Part shown: in pieces, positions 10,499 to 18,786 of the stretch
Numbering within the stretch: position 1 is the stretch's first letter
Layout: each line of letters begins with the position of its first letter
Assembly (NCBI RefSeq): GCF_020404765.1
Contig: NZ_JAIVEM010000065.1
Location: 1 to 63,611 of the forward strand
DNA: 63,611 nucleotides
From: Paenibacillus sp. BJ-4
Lineage (GTDB): Bacteria; Bacillota; Bacilli; Paenibacillales; Paenibacillaceae
Reading direction: 5' to 3'
Made by a program: the position numbers and the translations under genes
The notes under the pieces: model-generated
Told to the model about the DNA's origin: nothing
The model's input: the letters and a program-made list of their open reading frames with translations, nothing else
The model's database searches: none

Positions 10499-12775
10499 GT
10501 GTCGATAAAAATCAGAATAACGATTATTTTGTCGGGGTCAGTCCTGTTTATCCTTTTATTAAATATCGCACTTAATTATTACACGACCCACGAAAATCTA
10601 AGAAGTGACAGTGAAACTAAAATGGTTCTGACGGCTAAAATCATCGGGGGAGCCATTGAACAAACTCGGCATAGCTGGGAGGCGCTTGACAAGCAGCTCG
10701 GATACAATCTGTGGCTTTCTGCCACGTTGGCTGCCAATCAACTAGATCCTGACATCCAAAAAATTCAGCAAAAACAACTGCAACAGATGGCCACACTCCA
10801 TAGGGATATTAACATTTCTTTGATGATTCGCGATGGGGAGGGGTACAGGGTTGTCAAATCCTCTAATCCCAAAGAATTAACGTCTTCCGAACCATTGAAT
10901 GGACATTGGAAAAATGCAGTCGACCAATTGTATGAGCATGGACAGGCTAGAATGGCGCAAGGACAGAATTTGGACCATTTTTGGACCGGATCGTTTGATT
11001 ACACAGGTTTAGACGCTTCACATATTAATAAATGGGGATTTTATTATGACCAAAAACGAAACTACTTAATTCGAATTTCCTTTCAGGATACTTCAGTACA
11101 AAATTTCGAATCCATCCTAAGCCCTGATGAGATCGTAAAGCAGACTCAGCAAGTGGATTATCGCATTATGGAGATTACAGGAATTAACCCTGCAACCTTT
11201 GGTGGCGCTACGATGGACAAGAACGGGAACGATTGGAAATACTATTATATGTACAATAAACCGATCCAATTCGGCACGTATCAACTAACTAGAGTGCAGG
11301 AGGATCGTTTGGCTGTGTCCAGAGCTATTCTCTCAGGGGATAGTATTGTACAAGATTGTTATATTAAAGGCCAGCGGGTTCTCGTCAGCTACATACCTTT
11401 TTATCCAACTAACCGTGAAGCCTATGTCATTCGAATTGTTATGAATTATGATACGATCACCTCTGTTATTTCTAAACAATTGATTAGTTTAATTGCCATT
11501 TCCATTGTTCTCTTGGAGGTTGTCATTATTGGTAGCTACGTGCTAGCCAGTCTGTTTGTCCGTCCCATTCAGTCCATTTTGGAGAAGGTGAACGAGATGG
11601 CCGATGGACAATTTGATACACGGCTAGAGATTAAGGGGGGTCATGAGCTTGCACGGCTGGGTGAGCGGATCAACGCGATGGCCTACAACCTGGGTATGTA
11701 TACACGGAGACTCGAACAGATGTATGAGGAGAACCGTTCTGTAAAGGAGCACCTGGAATCGATTATTAATCAGACAGCGGATGCGATTCTTGTGACCGAT
11801 CAGGAAGATCGTGTCGTGCGGGTTAATCATGCGTTTGAAGCCTTATACGGCTGGACCAAGAAAGAATTGGTTGGACGTAAGCTGGAATTTGTACCTCCGC
11901 AGCAACAGGAGGAGTATGAATTGCAGAAAGAGAGCCTGCTTCAGGGAGAGAGCATTGTGTCCATTGAGTCCCTCAGAATGCGTAAGGATGGAAGTACAGT
12001 TGAGATCAGTATGAGTACGTCGCCCATTCTGGATGAGGGAGGCGAAATTTTGGGATTTATCAGCGTCTCGCGTGATATTACAGGGCGCAATCGGATGGAG
12101 GAACTGCTGCGCAGATCTGAGAAACTGACAACAGTAGGACAACTAGCGGCAGGTGTGGCGCACGAAATTCGTAATCCGCTGACCACGCTGCGTGGCTTTC
12201 TCCAGCTACAGCAGCAAAATCAAGTGCTGAATTTGAAGCACAACGATATTATGATGTCTGAACTGGATCGCATTAATTTGATTGTTGGCGAATTTTTAAT
12301 ATTGGCGAAGCCGCAGGCAGTGCATTTTCAGAAAAAAGATGTTCGATATATTGTGAGTGATGTCATTTCTTTGCTCGATAGTCAGGCGCATCTGCTGGGT
12401 ATTGTGTTTAACCTTCAGGTCACGGAGGAGCCTGCTCTTGTATACGCTGAAGAAAATCAGTTAAAACAGGTATTCATTAATTTACTTAAAAATAGTATGG
12501 AAGCTATGAGTAAAGGCGGTATGATCACGATTCATTTGTTCTTGGAGGGAGAAAGCGTTAAAATCTTCATACGGGATCAGGGGACAGGGATTCCGGCAGA
12601 AATGCTGTCCAAGCTGGGCGAACCTTTTTTCACCAACAAAGAAACAGGCACAGGACTCGGACTTATGGTTAGCCAGCGTATTATACAGAGTCATAAAGGC
12701 ACACTGGATATTGAAAGCACAGAGGGAGAGGGGACGACAGCCCTTGTGCAGCTTCCGATTGCCAAGCCTGAGTAA
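10499..12775 (+). CDS. membrane sensor histidine kinase with PAS domain, sporulation-kinase type
   Basis: A 758-aa kinase. There are transmembrane helices near residues 8-28 and 324-351 that flank an extracytoplasmic sensor of about 295 residues. HAMP (about 352-405), PAS (about 420-530), HisKA with phospho-acceptor His555 in HEIRNPL, and a HATPase domain with GTGIP and GTGLGL follow. The HEIRNPLTTLRGFLQL segment is the form seen in Bacillus KinA/KinB/KinC-like kinases that feed Spo0F. No response regulator is adjacent, which fits a phosphorelay kinase, and spo0F lies in the same window. The start is GTG with AGAGGTGAG at 10482-10490. The target is inferred, not shown. Confidence 0.9.
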   Translation: MSIKIRITIILSGSVLFILLLNIALNYYTTHENLRSDSETKMVLTAKIIGGAIEQTRHSWEALDKQLGYNLWLSATLAANQLDPDIQKIQQKQLQQMATLHRDINISLMIRDGEGYRVVKSSNPKELTSSEPLNGHWKNAVDQLYEHGQARMAQGQNLDHFWTGSFDYTGLDASHINKWGFYYDQKRNYLIRISFQDTSVQNFESILSPDEIVKQTQQVDYRIMEITGINPATFGGATMDKNGNDWKYYYMYNKPIQFGTYQLTRVQEDRLAVSRAILSGDSIVQDCYIKGQRVLVSYIPFYPTNREAYVIRIVMNYDTITSVISKQLISLIAISIVLLEVVIIGSYVLASLFVRPIQSILEKVNEMADGQFDTRLEIKGGHELARLGERINAMAYNLGMYTRRLEQMYEENRSVKEHLESIINQTADAILVTDQEDRVVRVNHAFEALYGWTKKELVGRKLEFVPPQQQEEYELQKESLLQGESIVSIESLRMRKDGSTVEISMSTSPILDEGGEILGFISVSRDITGRNRMEELLRRSEKLTTVGQLAAGVAHEIRNPLTTLRGFLQLQQQNQVLNLKHNDIMMSELDRINLIVGEFLILAKPQAVHFQKKDVRYIVSDVISLLDSQAHLLGIVFNLQVTEEPALVYAEENQLKQVFINLLKNSMEAMSKGGMITIHLFLEGESVKIFIRDQGTGIPAEMLSKLGEPFFTNKETGTGLGLMVSQRIIQSHKGTLDIESTEGEGTTALVQLPIAKPE

Positions 12776-12826
12776 CGGGATGGGACGCAGGAGGAAACGT
12801 GATAGTAGAAATGGAGGGTACACAGG

Positions 12827-13528
12827 TTGCGCATTAACAAGTTTATCAGCGAAACCGGTTTTTGCTCGCGTCGTGAGGCGGACAAGCTGGTAGAGAGCGG
12901 CCGCGTGACGATTAACGGTGAAGTGGCAGTGCTGGGCAGTCAAGCGGAGGAAGGCGATGACGTTCGGGTGAACGGTAAGCCACTACGCGAGAAGTCCAAT
13001 CACGTATATATTGCATTGAACAAGCCGGTGGGAATAACCAGCACGACAGAGAGTCACATTAGAGGCAATATTGTCGATTTTGTGGGGCACCCGCAGCGGA
13101 TATTCCCCATCGGACGTCTGGATAAGGATTCAGAAGGTCTCATTTTACTGACCAATGATGGAGACATTGTGAATAAGATTTTACGGGCAGAGGGCAAGCA
13201 TGAGAAGGAATATATTGTTACGGTGGATCGTCCCGTCACATTATCTTTTGTGCAGGGGATGTCTAGTGGTGTGAAAATACTCGGCCAGCGGACACTGCCC
13301 TGTGAGGTGACGCGTGTATCAGAGCATGTATTCCGCATTATCCTGACGGAAGGGAAAAATCGTCAAATTCGGCGGATGTGTGCTGCTTTCGGCTATGAAG
13401 TCCAAAAGCTGCAGCGTCTGCGGATTATGAATATTCGGTTGGGATCGCTCCAGAAAGGCGCCTGGCGTGACCTCACAGAGGCAGAAAAGCAGGAGCTTGG
13501 CCAGATGCTCGATTATACGCTTAGCTAA
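12827..13528 (+). CDS. rluF: 23S rRNA pseudouridine synthase, RluF-like
   Basis: Converts uridine to pseudouridine in 23S rRNA. An S4 RNA-binding domain covers about residues 1-60. The catalytic domain has GRLDKDSEGL with the essential aspartate, NKPVGI before it and NRQIRRMC near the end. The sequence around IVDFVGH and YEVQKLQRLRIMN follows E. coli RluF (position 2604) more closely than RsuA or RluB. The start is TTG with GGAGGG eight bases upstream, 51 bases after the kinase, so the two may be cotranscribed. Length 233 aa. Confidence 0.88.
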   Translation: MRINKFISETGFCSRREADKLVESGRVTINGEVAVLGSQAEEGDDVRVNGKPLREKSNHVYIALNKPVGITSTTESHIRGNIVDFVGHPQRIFPIGRLDKDSEGLILLTNDGDIVNKILRAEGKHEKEYIVTVDRPVTLSFVQGMSSGVKILGQRTLPCEVTRVSEHVFRIILTEGKNRQIRRMCAAFGYEVQKLQRLRIMNIRLGSLQKGAWRDLTEAEKQELGQMLDYTLS

Positions 13529-13603
13529 GCCAGAGAGGCTCCTCATGGCCTACAGATCATGATCATCGTATAGGACAGGGCAGCTACAGGAATCGCTAAA
13601 CCA

Positions 13604-13641
13604 AAAGGCACCAGCTGCATTAAAAATGCGGCGGTGCCTTT
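13604..13641. terminator. bidirectional terminator between rluF and motB
   Basis: A long hairpin with outer arms AAAGGCACC and GGTGCCTTT and inner arms GCAT/ATGC lies between convergent genes. It has A and T runs on either side, so it can serve both strands. Confidence 0.8.
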
Positions 13642-13662
13642 GCTCATATAACATATGCATGA

Positions 13663-14490
13663 TCAACCTTCACTCGCACTTGAGGTAGGGCTAATAACTT
13701 GTGTACCATTCTGATATTTGCGGAGAACGGAAATCTCAACACGGCGGTTTTTAGCGCGTCCTTGTCCATCTTGATTGCTGGCTATTGGACGATACTCGCC
13801 ATAACCAATAGATACAAACTTGGTTGGGTCGAGCTGCGTATTGAGTAACAAAATTCGCAAGAAATTCAGTGAGCGTTTGGCGCTCAAATCAAAGTTGGAC
13901 GGAAACTGGCTGTTGGAGATAGGGACATTATCTGTATGACCCGATACGATAACATCATAGCCAGGAAACTGCTGGAGCATGCTGGAAATGGACTTGGCCA
14001 GCTTTCTCGCTTCCGGCTTAACTTCGGCCTGCCCCGATGAAAACAAGGCATTATCGCTAATGGTGATCATTAGCTGGGATTGGTTCAGCTTGGTGTTCAG
14101 TAGAGGAGACAGGCCGTTATTTTGAATGTACTGATCCATTTGCTTTTTAAGCTTCTTTAAATCTTCTTCTTCCCGCTGAGCGAGCTGTTTTTGCAGTTCA
14201 GAGGTAGAAGTGGCTTTAGATTTCAGGGGTTGTGATACCTGTTCTTTATTTTTGCCCATATCCATGGATTGTGACGACGGATTGGCAGCCGATTGATCCA
14301 GCACACCTGTACCGCCGCTAAAGGCCGCACTCAGGGATTGAGCCATGGTTTCGAATTTTTTGGCATCAAGCGAGCTCATACCGAATAAGACGATGAATAG
14401 TGCCAGCAGAAGGGTCATTAAGTCGGAATATGGCAAAAGCCAGCTTTCGTCTGCATGTTCTTCATGCGGTTCATGTCTTTTTTTACTCAC
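13663..14490 (-). CDS. motB: flagellar motor stator protein MotB
   Basis: Stator subunit that anchors the MotA4B2 proton channel to peptidoglycan. The N-terminus carries the plug and single helix, with ESWLLPYSDLMTLLLALF including the conserved proton-binding aspartate. A charged linker follows, then a C-terminal OmpA-like peptidoglycan-binding domain (SGHTDNVPI, GYGEYRP, NRRVEI). Two starts are possible. GTG 14490 overlaps the motA stop by eight bases, has AAGGA ten bases upstream and aligns with B. subtilis MotB. ATG 14502 lacks usable spacing. It is translationally coupled to motA. Confidence 0.94.
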   Translation of the reverse strand: MSKKRHEPHEEHADESWLLPYSDLMTLLLALFIVLFGMSSLDAKKFETMAQSLSAAFSGGTGVLDQSAANPSSQSMDMGKNKEQVSQPLKSKATSTSELQKQLAQREEEDLKKLKKQMDQYIQNNGLSPLLNTKLNQSQLMITISDNALFSSGQAEVKPEARKLAKSISSMLQQFPGYDVIVSGHTDNVPISNSQFPSNFDLSAKRSLNFLRILLLNTQLDPTKFVSIGYGEYRPIASNQDGQGRAKNRRVEISVLRKYQNGTQVISPTSSASEG

Positions 14491-15277
14491 TGGAATCGCC
14501 ATCCTTCTGGGTCATATTAGCCCGTTCGGTAGGAGTTAAGAAGATCGCCAGCTTTTGGCTGATGGCAATAGTAGAGATACCGGATTGGATCGAGAGCAAG
14601 CCTTCGACCATCATCAGCTTCAAATCAACCTCTTTTTTGGAGAGTCGTTTCAGCTTATTTGACATTGGATGCCACAGGACGTAACCGGTAAAGATACCAA
14701 GCAACGTTGCAATAAAGGCTGCAGCGATGGCGTGAGACAGCTTTTCCATGTCACTAAGGTCAGCCAATGCCGCGATCAGACCTACGACCGCACCGAGTAC
14801 CCCGAGGGTTGGAGCATACATACCAGCCTGGGAGAAAATCAGTGCCCCAGAGCGGTGTCTTTCTTCGGTAGCGTTAATGTCTTCCATTAGAACATCGCGT
14901 ACGAACTCTTGATCATTACCATCAATAATCATACGCATACCGCCGCGCATAAAGGGATCGTCGATCTCTTCGACCTTGGATTCCAGCGCGAGCAGACCTT
15001 CACGACGGGTAATAGATGCCCACTCGGTAAATGTACCGATAAGCTCTTTGCGGTCTAACAGTTTTTGTTCGGTAAAGATAACCTTGAACAGCTTTGGAAC
15101 CCGTTTGATCTCTGCCATCGGAAAGGCCATGAATATACTTGCAGCCGTTCCGACAAAAATAATCATGTAAGCAGCGGGATTATTGACCAAGTTGACGACT
15201 GGAGCGCCTTTTAAGATCATCCCGACGACCAGTGACACAATCCCGAGCACAAGTCCGATAATGGTTGAAATTTGCAT
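14483..15277 (-). CDS. motA: flagellar motor stator protein MotA
   Basis: Membrane proton-channel subunit of the flagellar motor. Four hydrophobic helices are visible (about residues 2-25, 29-50, 145-170 and 178-202) with a large cytoplasmic loop. The loop contains the family block around MRGGMRMIIDG and the fourth helix follows PTLGVLGAVVGL. The chosen ATG has GAGGTG four bases upstream and gives 264 aa, the usual size; upstream in-frame starts lack a site. It forms an operon with motB by an eight-base overlap and has no other motility gene nearby. Confidence 0.95.
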   Translation of the reverse strand: MQISTIIGLVLGIVSLVVGMILKGAPVVNLVNNPAAYMIIFVGTAASIFMAFPMAEIKRVPKLFKVIFTEQKLLDRKELIGTFTEWASITRREGLLALESKVEEIDDPFMRGGMRMIIDGNDQEFVRDVLMEDINATEERHRSGALIFSQAGMYAPTLGVLGAVVGLIAALADLSDMEKLSHAIAAAFIATLLGIFTGYVLWHPMSNKLKRLSKKEVDLKLMMVEGLLSIQSGISTIAISQKLAIFLTPTERANMTQKDGDSSE

Positions 15278-15464
15278 GATACACCTCATCCATGAGAATA
15301 GATTTTGAATCCTTTCATGCCGCCGGGGTCGTCCTTGCCCCAAGCGCGTCATTACAAGACGGATTATAGTATTTATCGACAAAACTCTCTTTTTTGTTAA
15401 GTACGAATTTCCGGTATAATAAGGTGATTATGTAATGAAAGGCGGAAGAATTGGAGGAAAAGGC

Positions 15465-15758
15465 ATGGGAGTGAAGCATGGGCGGGAGTATGAACAAATT
15501 TTGAACGAATTGACAGAGGCTGTAGGCCGCATTCCAGACAGCTATGAATTTTTCGAAATGGAAGCAGAAGATTGGGACAGGCTGGACCCGGCGGGGCGTC
15601 AGGAGGTCAACGAAGCGTTGGCGGAAGATTTGTTTTATGCGCTGGGTACAGAGCCTGTAATTACTGTAGGCAGCGGTGTTGTGATTTATGAGCCGGAGCA
15701 GCACCGGATCTATGTACTCATTGGAGATGAGGAGCTAACGTCGGTTCCTTTAATTTGA
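15465..15758 (+). CDS. hypothetical protein, 97 aa
   Basis: A small acidic protein I do not recognise. It has an amphipathic N-terminal helix, then an acidic segment (EMEAEDWDRLD), a helix, and a C-terminal beta-rich segment around VGSGVVIYEPEQ. GGAGG at 15453-15457 puts the start at ATG 15465, although the frame is open to 15435. It is divergent from motA and 114 bases ahead of the pterin dehydratase gene. No function is assigned. Confidence 0.72.
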   Translation: MGVKHGREYEQILNELTEAVGRIPDSYEFFEMEAEDWDRLDPAGRQEVNEALAEDLFYALGTEPVITVGSGVVIYEPEQHRIYVLIGDEELTSVPLI

Positions 15759-15872
15759 AGGCCGTCTTATGGATTTATCAGCGGGGCCGTGGTAATATGT
15801 ACACCACTATATCGTAGGTTTGGCCGTACAAGCGGTTAAAAGGCTTCCGTATAAATGGGGAGGAGTCGTAAC

Positions 15873-16172
15873 ATGCCTTTTACACAAGAAGAGATTGAAG
15901 CACATCTGGAGAAACTGGAGGGCTGGGAACTGGAGGAAGGACGTTGGATCGTTCGGAAATATAATTTTTCCAGTTTTATGAAAGGGATTGCATTCGTGGA
16001 TGAGGTTGCCGCTATATCTGAAGCATTTAATCATCATCCATTTATTACGATTGATTACAAGACCGTGACTTTGCGTTTGACCTCATGGGATGATGGCGGT
16101 ATTATGGCCGTGGATATTAAGGAAGCCCAACAATATAATGAAGCTTTTGAGAAAATGCGCAGTAGTCATTAA
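15873..16172 (+). CDS. 4a-hydroxytetrahydrobiopterin dehydratase (PCD-like)
   Basis: Pterin-4a-carbinolamine dehydratase family, which recycles the 4a-hydroxy pterin cofactor or acts on related pterins. The 99-aa size and the segment FNHHPFITIDYKTVTL, then the SWDDGG turn, match the fold, including the paired histidines of the active site. The start is ATG 15873, with GGGGAGGAG at 15857-15865; an upstream in-frame start at 15855 would overlap that site. No aromatic amino-acid hydroxylase is adjacent, so the substrate here is unknown. Confidence 0.9.
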   Translation: MPFTQEEIEAHLEKLEGWELEEGRWIVRKYNFSSFMKGIAFVDEVAAISEAFNHHPFITIDYKTVTLRLTSWDDGGIMAVDIKEAQQYNEAFEKMRSSH

Positions 16173-16194
16173 GTGTATAATGATCTGCTGTATG

Positions 16195-16254
16195 ATGATA
16201 AAAGCGCCTTCGCTATACAACAGAGGAGTTGTATGCCGAAGGCGCTTTTATCAT
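16195..16254. terminator. bidirectional terminator
   Basis: A long hairpin with outer 18-base arms (16195-16212 with 16237-16254) and inner arms ATACAAC/GTTGTAT. It separates convergent genes and overlaps the stop codon of the downstream minus-strand gene. Confidence 0.88.
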
Positions 16255-16757
16255 AGAACCCGGGTCTGGTGATCAGGATGGTATACCATACAATGAAATG
16301 GCTTTTTGCCATCGGGAGTCTGTCGTTCATAGGTATCTGTAATCTCAAATCCAGCTGCCTTGTAGGCTCGGATGGCGCGCCCATTCCAGGTGAGCACCTC
16401 CAGATCAATTTCATTCTGCGGATTGCGCCGTCTGGCTTCCTCAGCAATCGTGCGAACAAAATCGGAGCCCCTGCCTTGTCCGCATCTGTCGGGATGCATT
16501 CCAAGACCCAGCCGGGTTACACCAACCATAGGGAAATATTGCGCAAATCCCATCAGCTTGCTCTCCTCATCCAGTACGGCAACATATTGCTCTTGCCGAA
16601 GTGTGGGATTTCCAAATTCGACTTCCAGCGCCTTCATTTGTTCCCAGGGCAGCCAGCCGTAGATGTTGTAGGGTGGATCATAGCGCCATTCACAGATTGC
16701 AGCCGCCTGATGCTCGTCCATCGGTACGATCCGAAAGTTTGATATTGAGGCAGGCAT
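16251..16757 (-). CDS. GNAT family N-acetyltransferase
   Basis: A 168-aa GCN5-related acetyltransferase. The acetyl-CoA binding segment HPDRCGQGRGSDFVR (Q/RxxGxG type) and the C-terminal block LTWNGRAIRAYKAAGF are clear. The N-terminal half (ICEWRYDPPYNIYGW) resembles uncharacterised Firmicutes acetyltransferases. The substrate is unknown. AAAGGAGGAAGTG precedes the ATG. It is monocistronic between two hairpins, with its stop inside the shared terminator. Confidence 0.88.
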   Translation of the reverse strand: MPASISNFRIVPMDEHQAAAICEWRYDPPYNIYGWLPWEQMKALEVEFGNPTLRQEQYVAVLDEESKLMGFAQYFPMVGVTRLGLGMHPDRCGQGRGSDFVRTIAEEARRRNPQNEIDLEVLTWNGRAIRAYKAAGFEITDTYERQTPDGKKPFHCMVYHPDHQTRVL

Positions 16758-16999
16758 GTCTTCACTTCCTCCTTTTACAGGTACTTAAACGATTAACAAC
16801 AGATTGTAGACAAGTTACAGAGGAATGGCAAGCGTGTTTATTTTATCTCCAAGTCGGGTATACATTCAATAAGAAGGTATTGCTGCTCATATGCTCCCCC
16901 TATGACGGTAAAACCGACGATGTTCGCCATAATTGAAACCTTTTGAGGTGTCAGTTCGTCAGTAATAATAATCATTGCTGATGTTGGGGACATAAAAAA

Positions 17000-17033
17000 C
17001 CGCAATTTGATTCCGGTCAGAATCAAATTGCGG
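17000..17033 (-). terminator. terminator of the NlpC/P60 gene
   Basis: A perfect 14-bp stem (17000-17013 with 17020-17033) and 6-base loop, with a T run on the minus-strand side. Confidence 0.92.
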
Positions 17034-17058
17034 CTAAGGTTAGCTTGCTGTGCGTCAG

Positions 17059-17559
17059 TTATTCTACGTTGTCGTCATCAGGAATATCAGAAGCTACGGA
17101 GTGGTAAGCGTCTGTGCTCATAATTCTTTTTGCACCGACATAACGGTTAGCGTAATAATTTTCGTTCAGTGAGCTAACTACTACACCACGTGAAGACGAG
17201 GAGTGGGCAAATTTCCCTTCACCTACGAAGATACCTACATGGGAAATGCCTCTCCCTGTGGTGTTAAAGAACACCAGATCCCCAGGTCTCATTTCATCGC
17301 GGGATACGGAAGATCCCATTTTGAATTGTGATCCAGATTGATGCGGCAGTTTAATTCCCAGTTTGTTAAATACATACATTGTGAAGCCCGAGCAATCGAA
17401 CCCTTCGAGTGTAGTGCCTCCGCTTCTGTAGCTTGTTCCTTTGGCATCTTGGATGACCTGGTCCATCTTAGAGTCTGCATATGCACTGCCGCCACCGAAT
17501 GTAAAAGATGTAAAGGCAATAGCAAGACCCATAGCTGCGATTGTTAGCTTCTTCTTCAA
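17059..17559 (-). CDS. secreted NlpC/P60 family peptidoglycan endopeptidase
   Basis: A cell-wall hydrolase that cleaves peptide stems of peptidoglycan outside the cell. The signal peptide ends near AYA-DS at about residue 28. The NlpC/P60 domain begins almost directly after it, with catalytic Cys56 in DCSGF, His107 in SHVGIF and His119 in KFAHSS. There are no LysM or SH3 anchor domains, so this is a minimal single-domain enzyme with an acidic tail. The start is TTG, with AAGGGG about ten bases upstream. A c-di-AMP riboswitch fills the 5' leader, linking hydrolase synthesis to c-di-AMP as in other Firmicutes. Confidence 0.93.
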   Translation of the reverse strand: MKKKLTIAAMGLAIAFTSFTFGGGSAYADSKMDQVIQDAKGTSYRSGGTTLEGFDCSGFTMYVFNKLGIKLPHQSGSQFKMGSSVSRDEMRPGDLVFFNTTGRGISHVGIFVGEGKFAHSSSSRGVVVSSLNENYYANRYVGAKRIMSTDAYHSVASDIPDDDNVE

Positions 17560-17576
17560 AAAAAATATACCCCTTC

Positions 17577-17700
17577 CAATGCCTGCGAGGTTAGCTTAAG
17601 GATTCGGTAGAAGGTTCCCCTATGACCACTCTGTTGCGAGATCAATTCACCCAAACTGGTTCCCCCGCTTCCTAGGTGCCAGGAATTAGGCTTAACTTAT
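17577..17700 (-). promoter_or_regulatory. c-di-AMP riboswitch (ydaO/yuaA type)
   Basis: On the minus strand this leader carries the conserved blocks of the ydaO/yuaA class in order: GGGGGAACCA, then GGGTGAAT, then an AGGGGAACCTTC-like segment, ACCGAATCC and GCTAACCTCGCAGGC. It lies directly before a secreted NlpC/P60 hydrolase, the commonest context of this class. Family members turn expression off when c-di-AMP binds. The exact 5' boundary is uncertain and could reach about 17735. Confidence 0.9.
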
Positions 17701-17797
17701 GATGTGCACCTTGGAGAGCAGTATTCACGATAACGAGCTTTTGAGATAAAAGTTACAATAAAGATTACAAAGTTGTTACTATCAGTTCACTGCGATT

Positions 17798-17826
17798 ATT
17801 GTAACAAAGTCGGCTGACTTTGGCAA
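17798..17826 (-). promoter_or_regulatory. putative SigA promoter of the NlpC/P60 gene
   Basis: Read on the minus strand: TTGCCA (17826-17821), a 17-base spacer and TACAAT (17803-17798). The spacer holds an inverted repeat AAAGTC-N4-GACTTT. Transcription from here would make a leader of about 230 bases containing the riboswitch. Confidence 0.55.
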
Positions 17827-17851
17827 ATGTTTCATCGCAAAAAGTTACAAA

Positions 17852-17881
17852 AAAAATCTGCCCCTGATAGCTCAGGAACAG
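17852..17881 (-). terminator. terminator of the M1 peptidase operon
   Basis: On the minus strand a 10-bp stem (17881-17872 with 17867-17858, two G-T pairs) is followed by ATTTTTTTT. It lies 66 bases after the membrane protein gene. Confidence 0.8.
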
Positions 17882-17947
17882 ATGTTGTTAAAAGTATTCA
17901 GTTAGGTGCCGTTTGCACAGAGATGAAGAGTAGTTTTTCGACAGAGC

Positions 17948-18775
17948 TCAGCTTCTGCTGGAAATATCGGTATGCCAAAGCCGGTATTGCGAGCTGATAT
18001 GCCACAGCCTGACCAGACTGGTAACAAAATGATACGATTGCTGGAGAATGAGTGCCAGTATACCCGTCCAAATCATCGCTACGGTGCCGAATAGACCGAA
18101 GACCAGCAGCACACCAGCGCCCAGCAGAAGTGATATGCCAACAGCTGGGAGGATCTGGCGAAAAAAGGCGAGCAGGGACGACAGTATGGCGTGACCACCG
18201 ACGGTGCCCAGCTGCATGTACAGGATACACTGCCGGATGAACCAGCCGTAAGCGATCCAGCCGATGGCGTAGGGCAACATCTGCAGCAGGTAAGAGGGAG
18301 ATTGCAGTGCTCCTGCTACAATAGGGTAGAGTCTCGGTACCAGCCAGAATGCGGGAAGAAGTAATAGTCCCAGCTCGATGATGTAATAAAGCAGCGATGA
18401 CAGGCCATGGCGTTTCATCCCACGGAAGAAGGACAGGCTTTGCGGCTCGGTTGCATGGGTATGCAGACTTTGATATATTCCGGCTCTAATGAAGGGAGTG
18501 ATCAGCATACGCAGCACCGTCGCCCCCAGCAGTACCCACAAGTAGATATGCACTTCACGGTTGTCCATGAGGGCAATCTGGCTCTCCATCCAGAACAGGG
18601 TCTGGCCCAGTTCGTTGTGCCCCTGATCAGGATAGCGCAGTAGTAGCGGGATAACGGCGGATTGCACCAGCCGGTAGAGAAATACGCCCCACAGCAGCCG
18701 ATACAGAAACAGAATAATGACAATATAAAATTGTATGCGCACAAGCGCCCAGCCTTCTTTCATAACCGTCCGCAT
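17948..18775 (-). CDS. integral membrane protein of unknown function
   Basis: A 275-aa polytopic membrane protein with about six hydrophobic segments (near residues 15-35, 75-100, 128-150, 160-185, 200-245). I do not recognise the family; there are no catalytic-looking motifs. GAGGTG sits before the ATG. It starts 11 bases after the M1 peptidase stop, so the two are cotranscribed. A membrane partner for the peptidase is plausible but is inference from spacing only. Confidence 0.8.
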   Translation of the reverse strand: MRTVMKEGWALVRIQFYIVIILFLYRLLWGVFLYRLVQSAVIPLLLRYPDQGHNELGQTLFWMESQIALMDNREVHIYLWVLLGATVLRMLITPFIRAGIYQSLHTHATEPQSLSFFRGMKRHGLSSLLYYIIELGLLLLPAFWLVPRLYPIVAGALQSPSYLLQMLPYAIGWIAYGWFIRQCILYMQLGTVGGHAILSSLLAFFRQILPAVGISLLLGAGVLLVFGLFGTVAMIWTGILALILQQSYHFVTSLVRLWHISSQYRLWHTDISSRS

Positions 18776-18786
18776 CTATATACACC

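Noticed and set aside
16838..17026. Minus-strand frame of 62 codons between the acetyltransferase and the NlpC/P60 terminator
   Set aside because: It crosses the terminator hairpin, has no family resemblance and no evident promoter. A shorter version from about 16929 has a weak AAAAGG site, but that is not enough.
17752..17769. WalR-like direct repeat GTTACA-N6-ATTACA in the NlpC/P60 leader
   Set aside because: The WalR consensus needs a five-base gap, and this has six. The sequence is also AT-rich enough for chance matches. The location downstream of the promoter is also unusual.
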